The position numbers and the translations under genes are program-made. From the NCBI RefSeq assembly GCF_049116215.1, contig NZ_JAGDZB010000005.1, forward strand, positions 186,001 through 250,000: 64,000 bases of DNA. The letters run 5' to 3'. The DNA comes from Shimia sp049116215 (lineage in GTDB: Bacteria; Pseudomonadota; Alphaproteobacteria; Rhodobacterales; Rhodobacteraceae). This document shows, piece by piece, positions 1 through 8,290 of the stretch. The notes below the pieces were generated by a model, which saw only the letters and a list, made by a program, of their open reading frames with translations, made no database searches and was not told where the DNA came from. How positions within the stretch are numbered: the first letter of the stretch is position 1; each line of letters opens with the position of its first letter.

Positions 1-1152
1 AAAATTGCGGAGTGGCTGGCCGACAAAGGCGAGCGTCCCGAAATTGAGGGGCTCACGGATGAGGCGCTGGATCGGGCGTTGGAGTTTTACAAACTGCACA
101 AATCCATTCCGGGCGCTTTGGCGGCGGCTGGGCTGCGGGGTAGTGATTTTATCACCGGCTGGAAGCGGCGGGATGATCCTCTGGACATCGGGTTTATCGA
201 CGAAAGCTCGATGCTGGATGACAAGCAGTTTGAGGATTTGAAAGAGATTTTCAGCACTCTGGTGCTGTTTGGCGATCCTGCGCAGTTGGCACCGGTGAAC
301 CAGTCAGGCGCAATGGTGTTTGATAAGCTGCCTGCTCCTGCAGTCTATAATCTGGAGCGAATTCACCGCCAGGATGCGGACAACCCAATTTTGGATTTGG
401 CCCATGCTTTGGCCGATCCGCAGCTGGGGTTTCAGGATTTTGAGCGCATGGTGGAAGAGTCTGCGCGCAAAGATGATCGTGTGGTTTTGGCGCAGCGGGT
501 TGAGGTCGATCTGATGGCGCGCTCGCCGGTGTTGGTGTGGCGCAACGCCACCCGAATCCGGCTGATTAACGCATTTCGCAGGGTGCATGGCGCGCCTGAG
601 GATGAGCTGCTGGAAGGTGAGCCGCTGATCTGTGACGGGATTGAGCTGCCGATGAAGCATCGCAAGAAGCGGCTGGATCTGGAGGCGCGGGGGCTCATTA
701 AGGGTGCGCAGGTGATTTACCTTGGGCCGGGGCGCAAGCCGGGGTTCTCGAGGTTGCATGTGATGGGCGCGGAAGACCCGCGCGTGTCGGCGGCCTCGAT
801 TGTGAAGATTGAGATGCCGGATGAGGAAGAGCCGTTTATTCCCTATGCCGCGCGTATGGGGGCGACATTCTTGCACGGCGCGGCGGTGACCATTCACAAG
901 GCGCAGGGGTCCCAGTGGGAAAACGTGCAGGTGTTTGCGCCGGACCTGTTTGTTGCGGCGCGGATGAACCGGCAGGAGGCGGGGCAGCCGTTGTGGAAGC
1001 GGCTGGCTTATGTGGCGATCACGCGGGCCAGCGAGCGACTACATTGGGTGGTGCGCAATCGACTAGCAAAGCCATCGGGGCCGCTGGACGTGAGTGATTT
1101 GACGGTGGCGCCTGCGCCGCTGGAGTTGATGGCGCAGGAGGAAAACGCGTGA
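1..1152 (+). CDS. RecD-like ATP-dependent DNA helicase, 5' truncated
   Basis: The frame is open from base 1, so the start codon and the Walker A region lie upstream of the window; 383 codons remain. Superfamily 1 helicase motifs are visible in order: a DES Walker B (about fragment residue 67), GDPAQL motif III (91-96), HKAQGSQW motif V (from residue 299) and ITRASERL motif VI (around 341). This is the pattern of RecD/TraA-type helicases with a UvrD_C_2 end, which unwind DNA using ATP during repair or recombination. It is probably a stand-alone RecD-like protein rather than part of a RecBCD complex, but the missing N-terminus prevents certainty. Its TGA stop overlaps the GTG start of the next gene by 4 bp, so the two are likely co-transcribed. 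Confidence 0.85.
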   Translation, partial: KIAEWLADKGERPEIEGLTDEALDRALEFYKLHKSIPGALAAAGLRGSDFITGWKRRDDPLDIGFIDESSMLDDKQFEDLKEIFSTLVLFGDPAQLAPVNQSGAMVFDKLPAPAVYNLERIHRQDADNPILDLAHALADPQLGFQDFERMVEESARKDDRVVLAQRVEVDLMARSPVLVWRNATRIRLINAFRRVHGAPEDELLEGEPLICDGIELPMKHRKKRLDLEARGLIKGAQVIYLGPGRKPGFSRLHVMGAEDPRVSAASIVKIEMPDEEEPFIPYAARMGATFLHGAAVTIHKAQGSQWENVQVFAPDLFVAARMNRQEAGQPLWKRLAYVAITRASERLHWVVRNRLAKPSGPLDVSDLTVAPAPLELMAQEENA

Positions 1153-1877
1153 AAAGCATCATTGTGACCGGCGCGAGCCAGGGGATTGGCAAAGCCACAG
1201 CGGTGGCGTTTTTGGAAGCCGGTTGGCGTGTTGGTGTGTTGGCGCGCAGCGAGGAAAAGCTGCAGGCGATTGCCGATGACTATGTGAACGCGGTTCCCTT
1301 GGTGGCGGATGTGACCGATGCGGCGGCGATGGAGAGCGCCTTTGCACGGTTTGTGGCGCGGGCAGAGCGGCTGGATGCATTGTTCAACAATGCCGGTATG
1401 TTTGGGCCTGCGGGGTCAATTGATGAGATTGATCTGGGTGGCTTTGATCAGGTGCTCGATGTGAACGTGCGCGGCATGTTTATCGCGGCCAAGCTGGCCT
1501 ACGCGCAGATGCGGCGTCAGGTGCCGCAGGGTGGGCGGATCATCAACAACGGATCGCTGAGCGCGCATGTGCCGCGCGAAGGCTCGGTGTGCTACACGCT
1601 CACAAAGCATGCAGTGACGGGGCTGACGCGGACGTTGTCGCTGGACGGGCGGCCGTATGACATCGCCTGCGGTCAGATCGACATTGGCAACGCGGAAACT
1701 GACATGGTGGCCGGGTTGAATGCAGCTCTGGTGGCTGATGGCAAAGCCCCCAATGCCACGATGGATGTGCAGGACGCGGCGCGGTCGGTGCTGCATATGG
1801 CGGAGATGCCGCTCAATGCTAATGTGCAGTTCATGACAGTGATGGCAACCAAAATGCCTTACATCGGGCGCGGCTAA
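1149..1877 (+). CDS. SDR family oxidoreductase
   Basis: A 242-residue classical short-chain dehydrogenase/reductase, an NAD(P)(H)-dependent cytosolic oxidoreductase of unknown substrate. Visible are the nucleotide-binding TGASQGIG (residues 7-14), the NNAG motif (80-83), Asn106 in VNVRG, Ser136, and the catalytic pair Tyr149 and Lys153 (YTLTK). The GTG start overlaps the helicase stop by 4 bp and is preceded by a strong AGGAGG site 7 bp upstream, which supports this start and translational coupling. The length is normal for the family. Substrate cannot be deduced from neighbours. Confidence 0.9.
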   Translation: MKSIIVTGASQGIGKATAVAFLEAGWRVGVLARSEEKLQAIADDYVNAVPLVADVTDAAAMESAFARFVARAERLDALFNNAGMFGPAGSIDEIDLGGFDQVLDVNVRGMFIAAKLAYAQMRRQVPQGGRIINNGSLSAHVPREGSVCYTLTKHAVTGLTRTLSLDGRPYDIACGQIDIGNAETDMVAGLNAALVADGKAPNATMDVQDAARSVLHMAEMPLNANVQFMTVMATKMPYIGRG

Positions 1878-1899
1878 GCACCTTTCGGAAAAGAGAAAA

Positions 1900-1924
1900 C
1901 CCTCGACCAGGGGGCGGTCGAGGG
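1900..1924. terminator. Hairpin terminator between convergent SDR and phoX
   Basis: A perfect 9-bp stem, CCCTCGACC (1900-1908) with GGTCGAGGG (1916-1924), and a 7-nt loop. On the minus strand it is followed by a T-rich run (complement of 1887-1899), so it should terminate phoX; it may also end the SDR transcript. Confidence 0.75.
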
Positions 1925-1991
1925 CCAAAGTTTTGGTTCTATAAAAGAGATCTATAAAAAGGTCTTTAGGTAGTCAGAATTTGTGTAGTTG

Positions 1992-3890
1992 TTATCCAAT
2001 GAGGCCGCCGTCTGTGCGACGTACCGCGAAAACACCAGACCGTGGCACGGAGGTGCCGCCATCCGGGAAGTGGGAGTTGCCTTTTTCGCCCGGGTGCTGA
2101 ATGCCGACAAACATGGTGCGGCGATCCGGGGACCAGCAAACTCCGGTGACTTCACATTCTTTGGGGCCAACCAGGAAGCGGCGGATTTCACCGGTGACGG
2201 TGTCGCCCGCAAGCATCTGGTTGTTGCCCATGCCCGCAAAGTCGCCTTCGTTAGAATATTTGCCGTCGGTCTGGATCCACAACAGGCCGGTGCTGTCAAA
2301 GGCCATGCCGTCCGGGGAATTGAACATATTTCCGGCATTGATGTTCTCGCTGCCTGCATATGCATCATCATGTACATCCGGGTTCCCGGCCAGTGCGAAG
2401 AGGTTCCAGCTAAACCCGTTTGCGCTGTGGTCTTCGTTGTCCGGCATCCAGCGGGCGATCTGGCCGTAGTGATTTTCGACACGTGGGTTTGGACCGTTGG
2501 CTGATGTGTCATCGCCGCCAGCGTTTGGCTTTTTGCCGCGGTTCTTGTTGTTGGTGAGCGCAACATAGGCTTCGGCCTTGGTTGGGTTCACCGCCACCCA
2601 TTCTGGGCGGTCCATCGTGGTCGCGCCAACTTTGGACGCGGCCAGACGGGTATGGATGCGGATCTCTGCGTCGCTCATCCCGGTGGTGTCGGGCGTCAGG
2701 GCCAGCCACTCGCCGCGCATGTCATCAAAGAATTTGGCCACAAACAGGTCGCCACTTTCCAATAGATCGCTGTTGTCGCCGGTGGCGGAGTAGGTGCCGT
2801 GTGACACAAACTTGTAAAGGAACTCGCCGCGCTCATCGTCGCCGAGGTAAACAACCGCTTTGCCGTTGGGCGCCAGAACCACCGCGGCGTTTTCGTGTTT
2901 GAAACGGCCCAGGGCGGTGCGTTTCTTGGGCGTTGAGGTTGGGTCAAACGGGTCGATCTCGACCACATAGCCTGCGCGGTTTGGCTCATTTGGGTTTTTG
3001 GAGACGTCAAAGCGCGCTTCCACTTTGGCCCAGCCGTAGCCCCAATCTTTGGAGGATACACCGTAGCGCTTGAGTTCTGCGGAGACCTCATGGGCTTCAT
3101 CTTCAGCAGAGAAATAACCGTTAAAGTTTTCTTCGCAGGTCAGGTAAGTGCCCCACGGGGTTTCGCCGTTGCCGCAGTTGTTCCAGGTGCCTTTGGTGGT
3201 GGTGCCAGTTGGGTCTGCGTCGGTTTTCAGCAGGGCGTGGCCAGCGGCCGGGCCGGTTAGGTCCATATCGGTTTGTGGCGTGATGCGGCGGTTCAGGTCG
3301 CTGTCGACCACCACCTGCCAGTTGCCACTCTCGTCGCGGGCCACTTCGAAGACGGACACGCCGTGGGCGTTCATGCCCTTTTGCACGTCGTCGTCAGAGA
3401 CCCATTTGCCATCGGGGTTGTTGCCCCAGAGGATCTTGCGGTTGGTGTATTCGTTGTTGATGGCCATGACGGTGCGGCCATCTTTGGTGAAGATCGACAT
3501 GCCGTCGTTGTTGTCGCCAAAGGCGCGCGCCTGAGAGGCGGCGGTGCCGCGGGTGGCTTCGTCAAAAGCCGGGGCGTCGGAGAAGAGCGGATCGCCCCAG
3601 GTCACAACTTGGTCCCACTCAAAGCCGTCTGGCACGGTGATGGTGTCCTCCGTGTTGGCCGCAACCTGGGTGAAGCCAAAACGGTCCCCTTCGGCCACAG
3701 CGTCGCGGGTGAGGGCGGTGGTGCCAACCAGGAAGGAGCCGAGGCCAAAGGTCATCACACCGCCCAGGAAACCACGGCGGGACAGGGCGGTTTCCACCAC
3801 TTGGTCAAAGTCGGTTTCTTCCGCGCGGGGCGAGATCAGCTCGTCGATTTCGTCAAATGACAGGTCGTCGGTTTGGTGGTCAGAGGGCAT
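1992..3890 (-). CDS. phoX: PhoX-family (DUF839) alkaline phosphatase, Tat-exported
   Basis: A 632-residue protein with an acidic N-terminal stretch followed by a twin-arginine signal (SRRGFLGG, Arg38-Arg39) and a hydrophobic segment, so it should cross the membrane folded. The body matches the PhoX/DUF839 beta-propeller phosphatases, which in characterised members bind Ca and Fe and release phosphate from organic phosphoesters in the periplasm. Typical family strings include the GTWNNCGNGETPWGTYLTCEE region (about residue 230) and EWVAVNP near residue 430. In marine roseobacters such enzymes serve phosphate scavenging. A weak Pho-box-like sequence lies about 55 bp upstream. Assignment to the PhoX family is firm; the physiological substrate is inferred. 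Confidence 0.88.
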   Translation of the reverse strand: MPSDHQTDDLSFDEIDELISPRAEETDFDQVVETALSRRGFLGGVMTFGLGSFLVGTTALTRDAVAEGDRFGFTQVAANTEDTITVPDGFEWDQVVTWGDPLFSDAPAFDEATRGTAASQARAFGDNNDGMSIFTKDGRTVMAINNEYTNRKILWGNNPDGKWVSDDDVQKGMNAHGVSVFEVARDESGNWQVVVDSDLNRRITPQTDMDLTGPAAGHALLKTDADPTGTTTKGTWNNCGNGETPWGTYLTCEENFNGYFSAEDEAHEVSAELKRYGVSSKDWGYGWAKVEARFDVSKNPNEPNRAGYVVEIDPFDPTSTPKKRTALGRFKHENAAVVLAPNGKAVVYLGDDERGEFLYKFVSHGTYSATGDNSDLLESGDLFVAKFFDDMRGEWLALTPDTTGMSDAEIRIHTRLAASKVGATTMDRPEWVAVNPTKAEAYVALTNNKNRGKKPNAGGDDTSANGPNPRVENHYGQIARWMPDNEDHSANGFSWNLFALAGNPDVHDDAYAGSENINAGNMFNSPDGMAFDSTGLLWIQTDGKYSNEGDFAGMGNNQMLAGDTVTGEIRRFLVGPKECEVTGVCWSPDRRTMFVGIQHPGEKGNSHFPDGGTSVPRSGVFAVRRTDGGLIG

Positions 3891-3943
3891 TCCTGGCTCC
3901 GTAGGCTTGGATCGTTGGATGATGCCAAGACTAGGAGGCCGCT

Positions 3944-3961
3944 GATTCAGATTCGTGACAA
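3944..3961 (-). promoter_or_regulatory. Weak Pho-box-like sequence upstream of phoX
   Basis: Read on the minus strand, TTGTCAC and CTGAATC start 11 bp apart. This spacing fits the tandem CTGTCAT-N4-CTGTCAT PhoB box, but only about 8 of 14 bases match. It lies 54-71 bp upstream of the phoX ATG. A phosphate-starvation site is expected there on biological grounds; the sequence support alone is weak. Confidence 0.22.
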
Positions 3962-4016
3962 GTTGTTTGCAGTATTGTGACGTGGCTTGGCGAAGGGATG
4001 CCGGAACAGAGGCGGC

Positions 4017-4424
4017 CTAAGCGGGGTCCTCGGACGGGGCGTCCGCCTGTTGACGCAGGGCTTCCTGATGCAGGACTTGAGAGACCTCATGGCCGCTGCT
4101 GTCCGGGGTGAGTAGTGCCGTTTGCGCCGCTCGCGCGATCCGCGAATACCCCATTGACCAACTGCCAAAGCGGCGCTGATCAGTGTTGCCAGATTGCAGG
4201 AGGTGAAATTCGGTGTGGCGCGTGTCTTTGGCGATACGATCCAGCAAGGCATCAATGTGATGACTGGGACCCTCCAGGTACTGGTAATAATGCTGTGCGC
4301 TGCGATGCAGGAAACCGGTGACGTCATGGGCTGCGTTGAAGGCAACTGCCGTACGCAGAATCTCCATGTCGATATCCTCGAAGGGCTTTGACAGGGAACG
4401 ACTGTTATAGATCATAAACTTCAC
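4017..4424 (-). CDS. Short BLUF-domain blue-light photoreceptor
   Basis: A 135-residue protein that is almost only a BLUF (FAD-binding blue-light sensing) domain. The residues that form the flavin switch are present: Tyr6 in MIYNSRS, Asn30 in AFNAAHDVTGF, Gln48 in YYQYLEGP, and Trp89 with Met91 in SWSMG. The conserved D-x-RH (Asp67 to His70) is also there. About 40 residues follow the core and carry no recognisable output domain, so it probably works through partner contacts, as short BLUF proteins such as PixD-type do. It is transcribed alone or with phoX downstream (126 bp gap). A CtrA-like half-perfect site lies 44-58 bp upstream of its start. Confidence 0.9.
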   Translation of the reverse strand: MKFMIYNSRSLSKPFEDIDMEILRTAVAFNAAHDVTGFLHRSAQHYYQYLEGPSHHIDALLDRIAKDTRHTEFHLLQSGNTDQRRFGSWSMGYSRIARAAQTALLTPDSSGHEVSQVLHQEALRQQADAPSEDPA

Positions 4425-4467
4425 CAGTTACCTCCTACTGAACCGGGGGATCGTAAGATAAACGTGG

Positions 4468-4482
4468 TTAACAAGATGTTAC
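4468..4482 (-). promoter_or_regulatory. CtrA-like site upstream of the BLUF gene
   Basis: TTAA-N7-TTAC, matching 7 of 8 fixed bases of the alphaproteobacterial CtrA consensus TTAA-N7-TTAA. It is located 44-58 bp upstream of the BLUF start codon, a plausible promoter position. Support is by pattern only. Confidence 0.3.
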
Positions 4483-4502
4483 CGCGGGCGCTTGGGCGGC
4501 GG

Positions 4503-4988
4503 TTAGGCCGCCTCTGCGAGTAGTGCTTCGAGTTGCAAGGGGCGGCTGTACATTTGCAGGCTGCCGTCACAGTGACGGGGCCATTCAGCGGCGTGCCGGT
4601 CGCGGTAGAGTTCGACGCCGTTGCCGTCGGGATCGTTGAAGTAGATGGCTTCGGATACGCCGTGATCTGATGCGCCCAGTACGGGATAGCCAGCGTCAAT
4701 GACCCGTTGCACAGCGGTCGCGAGATCCGCGCGGGACGGGTAGAGGATGGCGGTATGAAACAGGCCGGTGTGGTGTTCCGGCGCGGGGCCGCTGCCTTTG
4801 CTGCGCCAGGTATTGAGGCCGATATGGTGGTGATAGCCGTCCGATCCGAGGAAGGCGGCGTCATTGCCGAGGCGGCTTTGTACCTCAAAGCCCAGGACAT
4901 CTGCATAAAACGCTATTGCGCGGTCAAGGTCTGCGACTTTCAGATGCACATGGCCGATGCGGGCGGAAGGGGCGTAGGGCGCGGTCAT
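4503..4988 (-). CDS. VOC-family (glyoxalase/ring-cleavage dioxygenase-like) protein
   Basis: A 161-residue vicinal oxygen chelate protein. The first beta-alpha-beta module has IGHVHLKVADLDRAIAFY (from residue 11), with His15 a likely metal ligand. The second ends with YFNDPDGNGVELY, where the Glu is the usual metal ligand. The arrangement resembles the CatE/YfiE-like catechol-2,3-dioxygenase group, but the substrate cannot be assigned. The start is followed by MTAPYAPS, and AAAGGAGACCTC lies just before the ATG, a good ribosome binding site. It is 78 bp upstream of the BLUF gene on the same strand. Confidence 0.85.
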   Translation of the reverse strand: MTAPYAPSARIGHVHLKVADLDRAIAFYADVLGFEVQSRLGNDAAFLGSDGYHHHIGLNTWRSKGSGPAPEHHTGLFHTAILYPSRADLATAVQRVIDAGYPVLGASDHGVSEAIYFNDPDGNGVELYRDRHAAEWPRHCDGSLQMYSRPLQLEALLAEAA

Positions 4989-5099
4989 GAGAGGTCTCCT
5001 TTGCTGAGAACAAAGGTAGGCGCGGGGCTAAGTGCTGAAAACTTGCGATTTGGCGCGGACAGTGTGCGAAAATGCGGAGGGCGAGCAGATGTAAGCCTG

Positions 5100-5783
5100 C
5101 TACTTGCAGGGCAGCGGAGCCACCATCCGTCCATTGGGTAGAGGTTTTGACGGGGTGTGGCAGGAGATGCGGCCGACGCCGTCGCGCCAAAAGTAGTTTG
5201 GGTCGATATGGCACGTGGGCCAATCGTTGCAGCGTCGCACGGCAAAGTGCACGTGGGGAGTGTCACCGATGCTGGGGCGGTTGGCTTTTTGCACGTGCCC
5301 GACAAGTTGCCCGGCGGAGACTTTTTGCCCTTTGCGCAGTCCTTGAATGGGCACAATGTGCACCATTTCCACGAAGATACGTTGTTTGCTTTTGCCGGGC
5401 GACGGGCGCAAGGAGAAGTTGGATGTGATGCCGACCACACCGCCCCAGGAGGCGTTGTCTTGTTCAATGAAGCGAATTTTGCCGTCCAATGGTGCAATGA
5501 CGGGTGTCCCCGCGCGCCTGCAGAAGTCCATGCCTTCGTGGCTGGTGATGGTGCGGGCGGGTTCGACCACGTGATACGGTGCCCCATTGCGGAGGCGCGA
5601 TTTGCCGTAGTCGAGACAGAGGCCAGCTTTGCGTTTGAAGCCACGTGCCACGCCAAACACAACGGGTTTGCCGTTGGGGGACACCAGAGCGGTCTCTTGG
5701 GCTGCAATTGGGGGGCTGGAGATAAGCGCGGCTCCCAGAACCGCGGCCGTACATACTCTCTTCAATGAGACAAACCAAACCAT
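5100..5783 (-). CDS. Exported M23-family metallopeptidase
   Basis: A 227-residue protein with a signal peptide (hydrophobic stretch 10-22, likely cleavage after AIAAQ near residue 29). The M23 (LytM) zinc site is complete: His82 and Asp86 in SHEGMD, His177-x-His179 in HVHF, and His142 as a likely catalytic base. Such periplasmic enzymes cut peptide cross-links of peptidoglycan or activate amidases. The N-terminal part includes Cys56, and more cysteines lie near the end (Cys185, Cys191, Cys208), which suggests disulfide bonding in the periplasm. The precise cleavage specificity is unknown. Confidence 0.88.
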   Translation of the reverse strand: MVWFVSLKRVCTAAVLGAALISSPPIAAQETALVSPNGKPVVFGVARGFKRKAGLCLDYGKSRLRNGAPYHVVEPARTITSHEGMDFCRRAGTPVIAPLDGKIRFIEQDNASWGGVVGITSNFSLRPSPGKSKQRIFVEMVHIVPIQGLRKGQKVSAGQLVGHVQKANRPSIGDTPHVHFAVRRCNDWPTCHIDPNYFWRDGVGRISCHTPSKPLPNGRMVAPLPCK

Positions 5784-5865
5784 GGCTTATGGTTGAGCAG
5801 ATGGTAGGGTCTGTCAAGATGGGAGCCGGATGTGGCGGATCATCCAGATAAGTAGGATAATTGTA

Positions 5866-6405
5866 GTGGCGATAGAAGTTCCAAGGCTTGAAACAGATCG
5901 GTTGATATTGCGCGGGCACGCGCTGGCGGATTTTGAGGACAGCGCTGCAATGTGGGCTGATCCGGAGGTTGTGGCGCGGATTTCGGGCGTGCCGTCGACA
6001 GCGTCAGAGTCGTGGTCACGACTGTTGCGCTACATCGGGCATTGGCAGGCGCTGGGCTATGGCTACTGGGTGCTGGAAAGCAAAGTGGACGGCACTTTTG
6101 TGGGCGAGGCCGGGTTGGCGGACTATCATCGAGATTCCCAGCCGAGTGTGCATGGCAAGCCTGAAGCTGGTTGGGCGTTGAAGACCTCGGCTCAGGGGCA
6201 GGGGCTGGCAACGGAGGCCGTGACGGCGGTGATGGCCTGGGCGGATGATGTGCTCGCCAAGGAGTTTCCTATGTCCTGCGCGATCTTTGATCCGGGGCAT
6301 GCGGGCTCTGTTCGGGTTGCCGAGAAGGTTGGGTTTGGCAATCCGGTGATGGGTTTGTTTAAAGGTCACGAGGCGTTGTTTTTGGAGCGTGCGTTGGGGA
6401 CGTGA
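5866..6405 (+). CDS. GNAT family N-acetyltransferase (RimJ/RimL type)
   Basis: An acetyl-CoA-dependent N-acetyltransferase of the RimJ/RimL-like group. The N-terminal LETDRLILRGH and the acetyl-CoA loop within GWALKTSAQGQGLATEAVTA (Q/R-x-x-G-x-A form) are diagnostic, followed by RVAEKVGFG. I place the start at the GTG at 5866 (179 residues), because the protein then begins as family members do and AGGAT lies about 8 bp upstream. An in-frame ATG at 5830 would add 12 residues of unlikely sequence. The acetylated substrate is unknown. It ends just before a shared terminator facing trpS. Confidence 0.85.
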   Translation: MAIEVPRLETDRLILRGHALADFEDSAAMWADPEVVARISGVPSTASESWSRLLRYIGHWQALGYGYWVLESKVDGTFVGEAGLADYHRDSQPSVHGKPEAGWALKTSAQGQGLATEAVTAVMAWADDVLAKEFPMSCAIFDPGHAGSVRVAEKVGFGNPVMGLFKGHEALFLERALGT

Positions 6406-6423
6406 CGGGGGCTCAACAAAAAA

Positions 6424-6444
6424 AGCCCCGCCAGAGGCGGGGCT
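6424..6444. terminator. Bidirectional terminator between GNAT gene and trpS
   Basis: A perfect 9-bp stem AGCCCCGCC (6424-6432) and GGCGGGGCT (6436-6444) with loop AGA. It is flanked by an A run on the left (T tract for the minus strand) and GATTGATTTTT on the right, so it can end both convergent transcripts. Confidence 0.9.
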
Positions 6445-6469
6445 GATTGATTTTTGCGGTGTGAGAGGC

Positions 6470-7507
6470 TTAAGCGCCGACCATGCCGACAATTTCGTAG
6501 GTCTTTTTCAGAATCGGCGCGGCGATTTCGCGGGCCTGTGCTGCGCCGTGGGCGAGGATCTTGTCGATCTCGTCCTGATGCTCCATCAGGCGGGCCATTT
6601 CCGTGCTGATCGGGGACAGTTTGGACACCGCGAGGTCAGAGAGCATCGGCTTGAACTCGGAGAACTGCTTGCCGCCGACGTCCGCCAGAACCTGATCCAC
6701 AGTCAGACCGGAAAGACCTGCATAGATGTTGACCAGATTGCGGGCTTCTGGACGCTCTTCCAGACCTTTGGCCTCGGACGGAAGCGCCTCCGGATCGGTT
6801 TTGGCCTTGCGGATCTTCTTGGCGATGGTGTCCGCGTCGTCGGTCATGTTGATGCGCGACGCATCAGACGGGTCGGACTTGGACATCTTTTTGGTGCCAT
6901 CGCGGAAGGACATCACACGGGTGGCAGCGCCTTCGATCACCGGTTCAGTGATGGGGAAGAAGTCGACGCCGAAGTCGTGGTTGAACTTGGTCGCCACGTC
7001 ACGGGTCAGCTCGAGGTGTTGCTTCTGGTCTTCACCAACAGGCACGTGCGTGGCGTGATAGATCAAGATATCTGCAGCCATGAGAGCAGGATACGCCAAA
7101 AGGCCAAGTGAGGCATTCTGCTGATTTTTGCCAGCTTTGTCTTTCCATTGGGTCATGCGCTGCATCCAGCCCATGCGGGCGACGCAGTTAAAAATCCAGG
7201 CGAGTTGAGTGTGTTCGGCCACTGCTGATTGGTTGAACAAGATTGATTTCTTTGGATCGATGCCTGCAGCAATAAAACCGGCGCAGAGTTCGCGGGTGGC
7301 GCGTTGCAGCTTGGCAGGGTCTTGCCAGACTGTGATGGCGTGCAGGTCAACCATACAGAACACGGTTTCATGGGTACCGGCCTCTTGCATGTCGACAAAG
7401 CGCTTCATCGCGCCGAGGTAATTGCCCAGCGTCAGACCGCCCGAGGGTTGAATCCCGGAAAAGACGCGTGGGGTAAAGGTGGAGGACGTTTGGACCGCCT
7501 CGTTCAT
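6470..7507 (-). CDS. trpS: Tryptophanyl-tRNA synthetase
   Basis: Charges tRNA-Trp with tryptophan using ATP; cytosolic class Ic synthetase. The 345-residue protein has the HIGH-type motif in GIQPSGGLTLGNYLG (residues 18-32) and KMSKS at 207-211, and the family length. I chose the ATG at 7507 (MNEAVQTSS) rather than an upstream in-frame start at 7615, because GGAGT lies about 9 bp before it and homologues begin there. The extra upstream codons would overlap the divergent rhomboid gene. In many alphaproteobacteria trpS directly follows murJ; here two other genes lie between them. Confidence 0.96.
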   Translation of the reverse strand: MNEAVQTSSTFTPRVFSGIQPSGGLTLGNYLGAMKRFVDMQEAGTHETVFCMVDLHAITVWQDPAKLQRATRELCAGFIAAGIDPKKSILFNQSAVAEHTQLAWIFNCVARMGWMQRMTQWKDKAGKNQQNASLGLLAYPALMAADILIYHATHVPVGEDQKQHLELTRDVATKFNHDFGVDFFPITEPVIEGAATRVMSFRDGTKKMSKSDPSDASRINMTDDADTIAKKIRKAKTDPEALPSEAKGLEERPEARNLVNIYAGLSGLTVDQVLADVGGKQFSEFKPMLSDLAVSKLSPISTEMARLMEHQDEIDKILAHGAAQAREIAAPILKKTYEIVGMVGA

Positions 7508-7594
7508 TGGAAATACTCCATCTGGATTTGTTAGCCTGCTTGGCTTATCTCCGAGGCCAAACACCGTCAAGCAGGACGGGTAAGGAGTACAGGC

Positions 7595-8281
7595 ATGTCG
7601 CACCCAGATGATCAAAGCCCCGTGAACCCGTTGCCGCCGGTGGTGACGGCGTTGTTTTTGCTATTGGTCGGGGTTGAGGCGGCACTTTGGCTCGGCTCCA
7701 AAGGGATTGTGGGTGGTCCTACGGCGGTGGGGTGGCGGCTTGACGCTATCCAACGCTACGCGTTTTCACCTGATATCTTTGATTGGATGGTGAGCAATGG
7801 GCAGTTTCCGGCGGAGCATATGATCCGTTTTGTGAGCTATCTGTTTGTGCATTACAGCTTTACCCATGCGCTGTTTGGCGGTGTGTTGCTGTTGGCGATG
7901 GGCAAGATGGTGGGAGAGGTGTTCTCTGGCTGGGCCACACTGGCGATTTTTGTGGTGTCCGGCGCTGTGGGTGCACTGGGCTATGCGGTGATTTTGGATG
8001 CCTCCACACCGTTGCTGGGCAACTATCCTGGCGTATACGGCCTGATCGGGGCGTTTACGTTTTTGCTGTGGACCAGCCTAGGGGCGGTGGGTGAACCACA
8101 AGTCCGCGCGTTTTCACTGATTGGCATGCTGGTCGCCATTCAGTTGGGTTTTAGCTTGGTTTTTGGTGGTGGTCCGGATTGGGTGGCCGATGTGATCGGC
8201 TTTGGCGCAGGGTTTTTGATGTCCTTTGCGCTGATCCCCGGAGGGTGGCAGCGGATCCGCGAAAAGATCCGCCGCCAGTGA
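7595..8281 (+). CDS. Rhomboid-like membrane protein lacking catalytic residues
   Basis: A 228-residue protein with about six hydrophobic segments and the rhomboid layout: an R-F-V-S-Y-L-F-V-H motif near residue 78-86, a glycine-rich membrane core, then the region that should carry Ser and His. The catalytic GxSG is replaced by GVYG (146-149), so Tyr148 stands where Ser should be. The second catalytic position, normally AHxxGF, reads ADVIGF (Asp199). The usual Asn in H-x-x-x-N is also changed. It is therefore likely a pseudoprotease that binds or routes membrane proteins rather than cutting them. It is transcribed divergently from trpS with an 87-bp gap. No function can be assigned beyond the fold. 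Confidence 0.78.
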   Translation: MSHPDDQSPVNPLPPVVTALFLLLVGVEAALWLGSKGIVGGPTAVGWRLDAIQRYAFSPDIFDWMVSNGQFPAEHMIRFVSYLFVHYSFTHALFGGVLLLAMGKMVGEVFSGWATLAIFVVSGAVGALGYAVILDASTPLLGNYPGVYGLIGAFTFLLWTSLGAVGEPQVRAFSLIGMLVAIQLGFSLVFGGGPDWVADVIGFGAGFLMSFALIPGGWQRIREKIRRQ

Positions 8282-8290
8282 TTGAGACGC

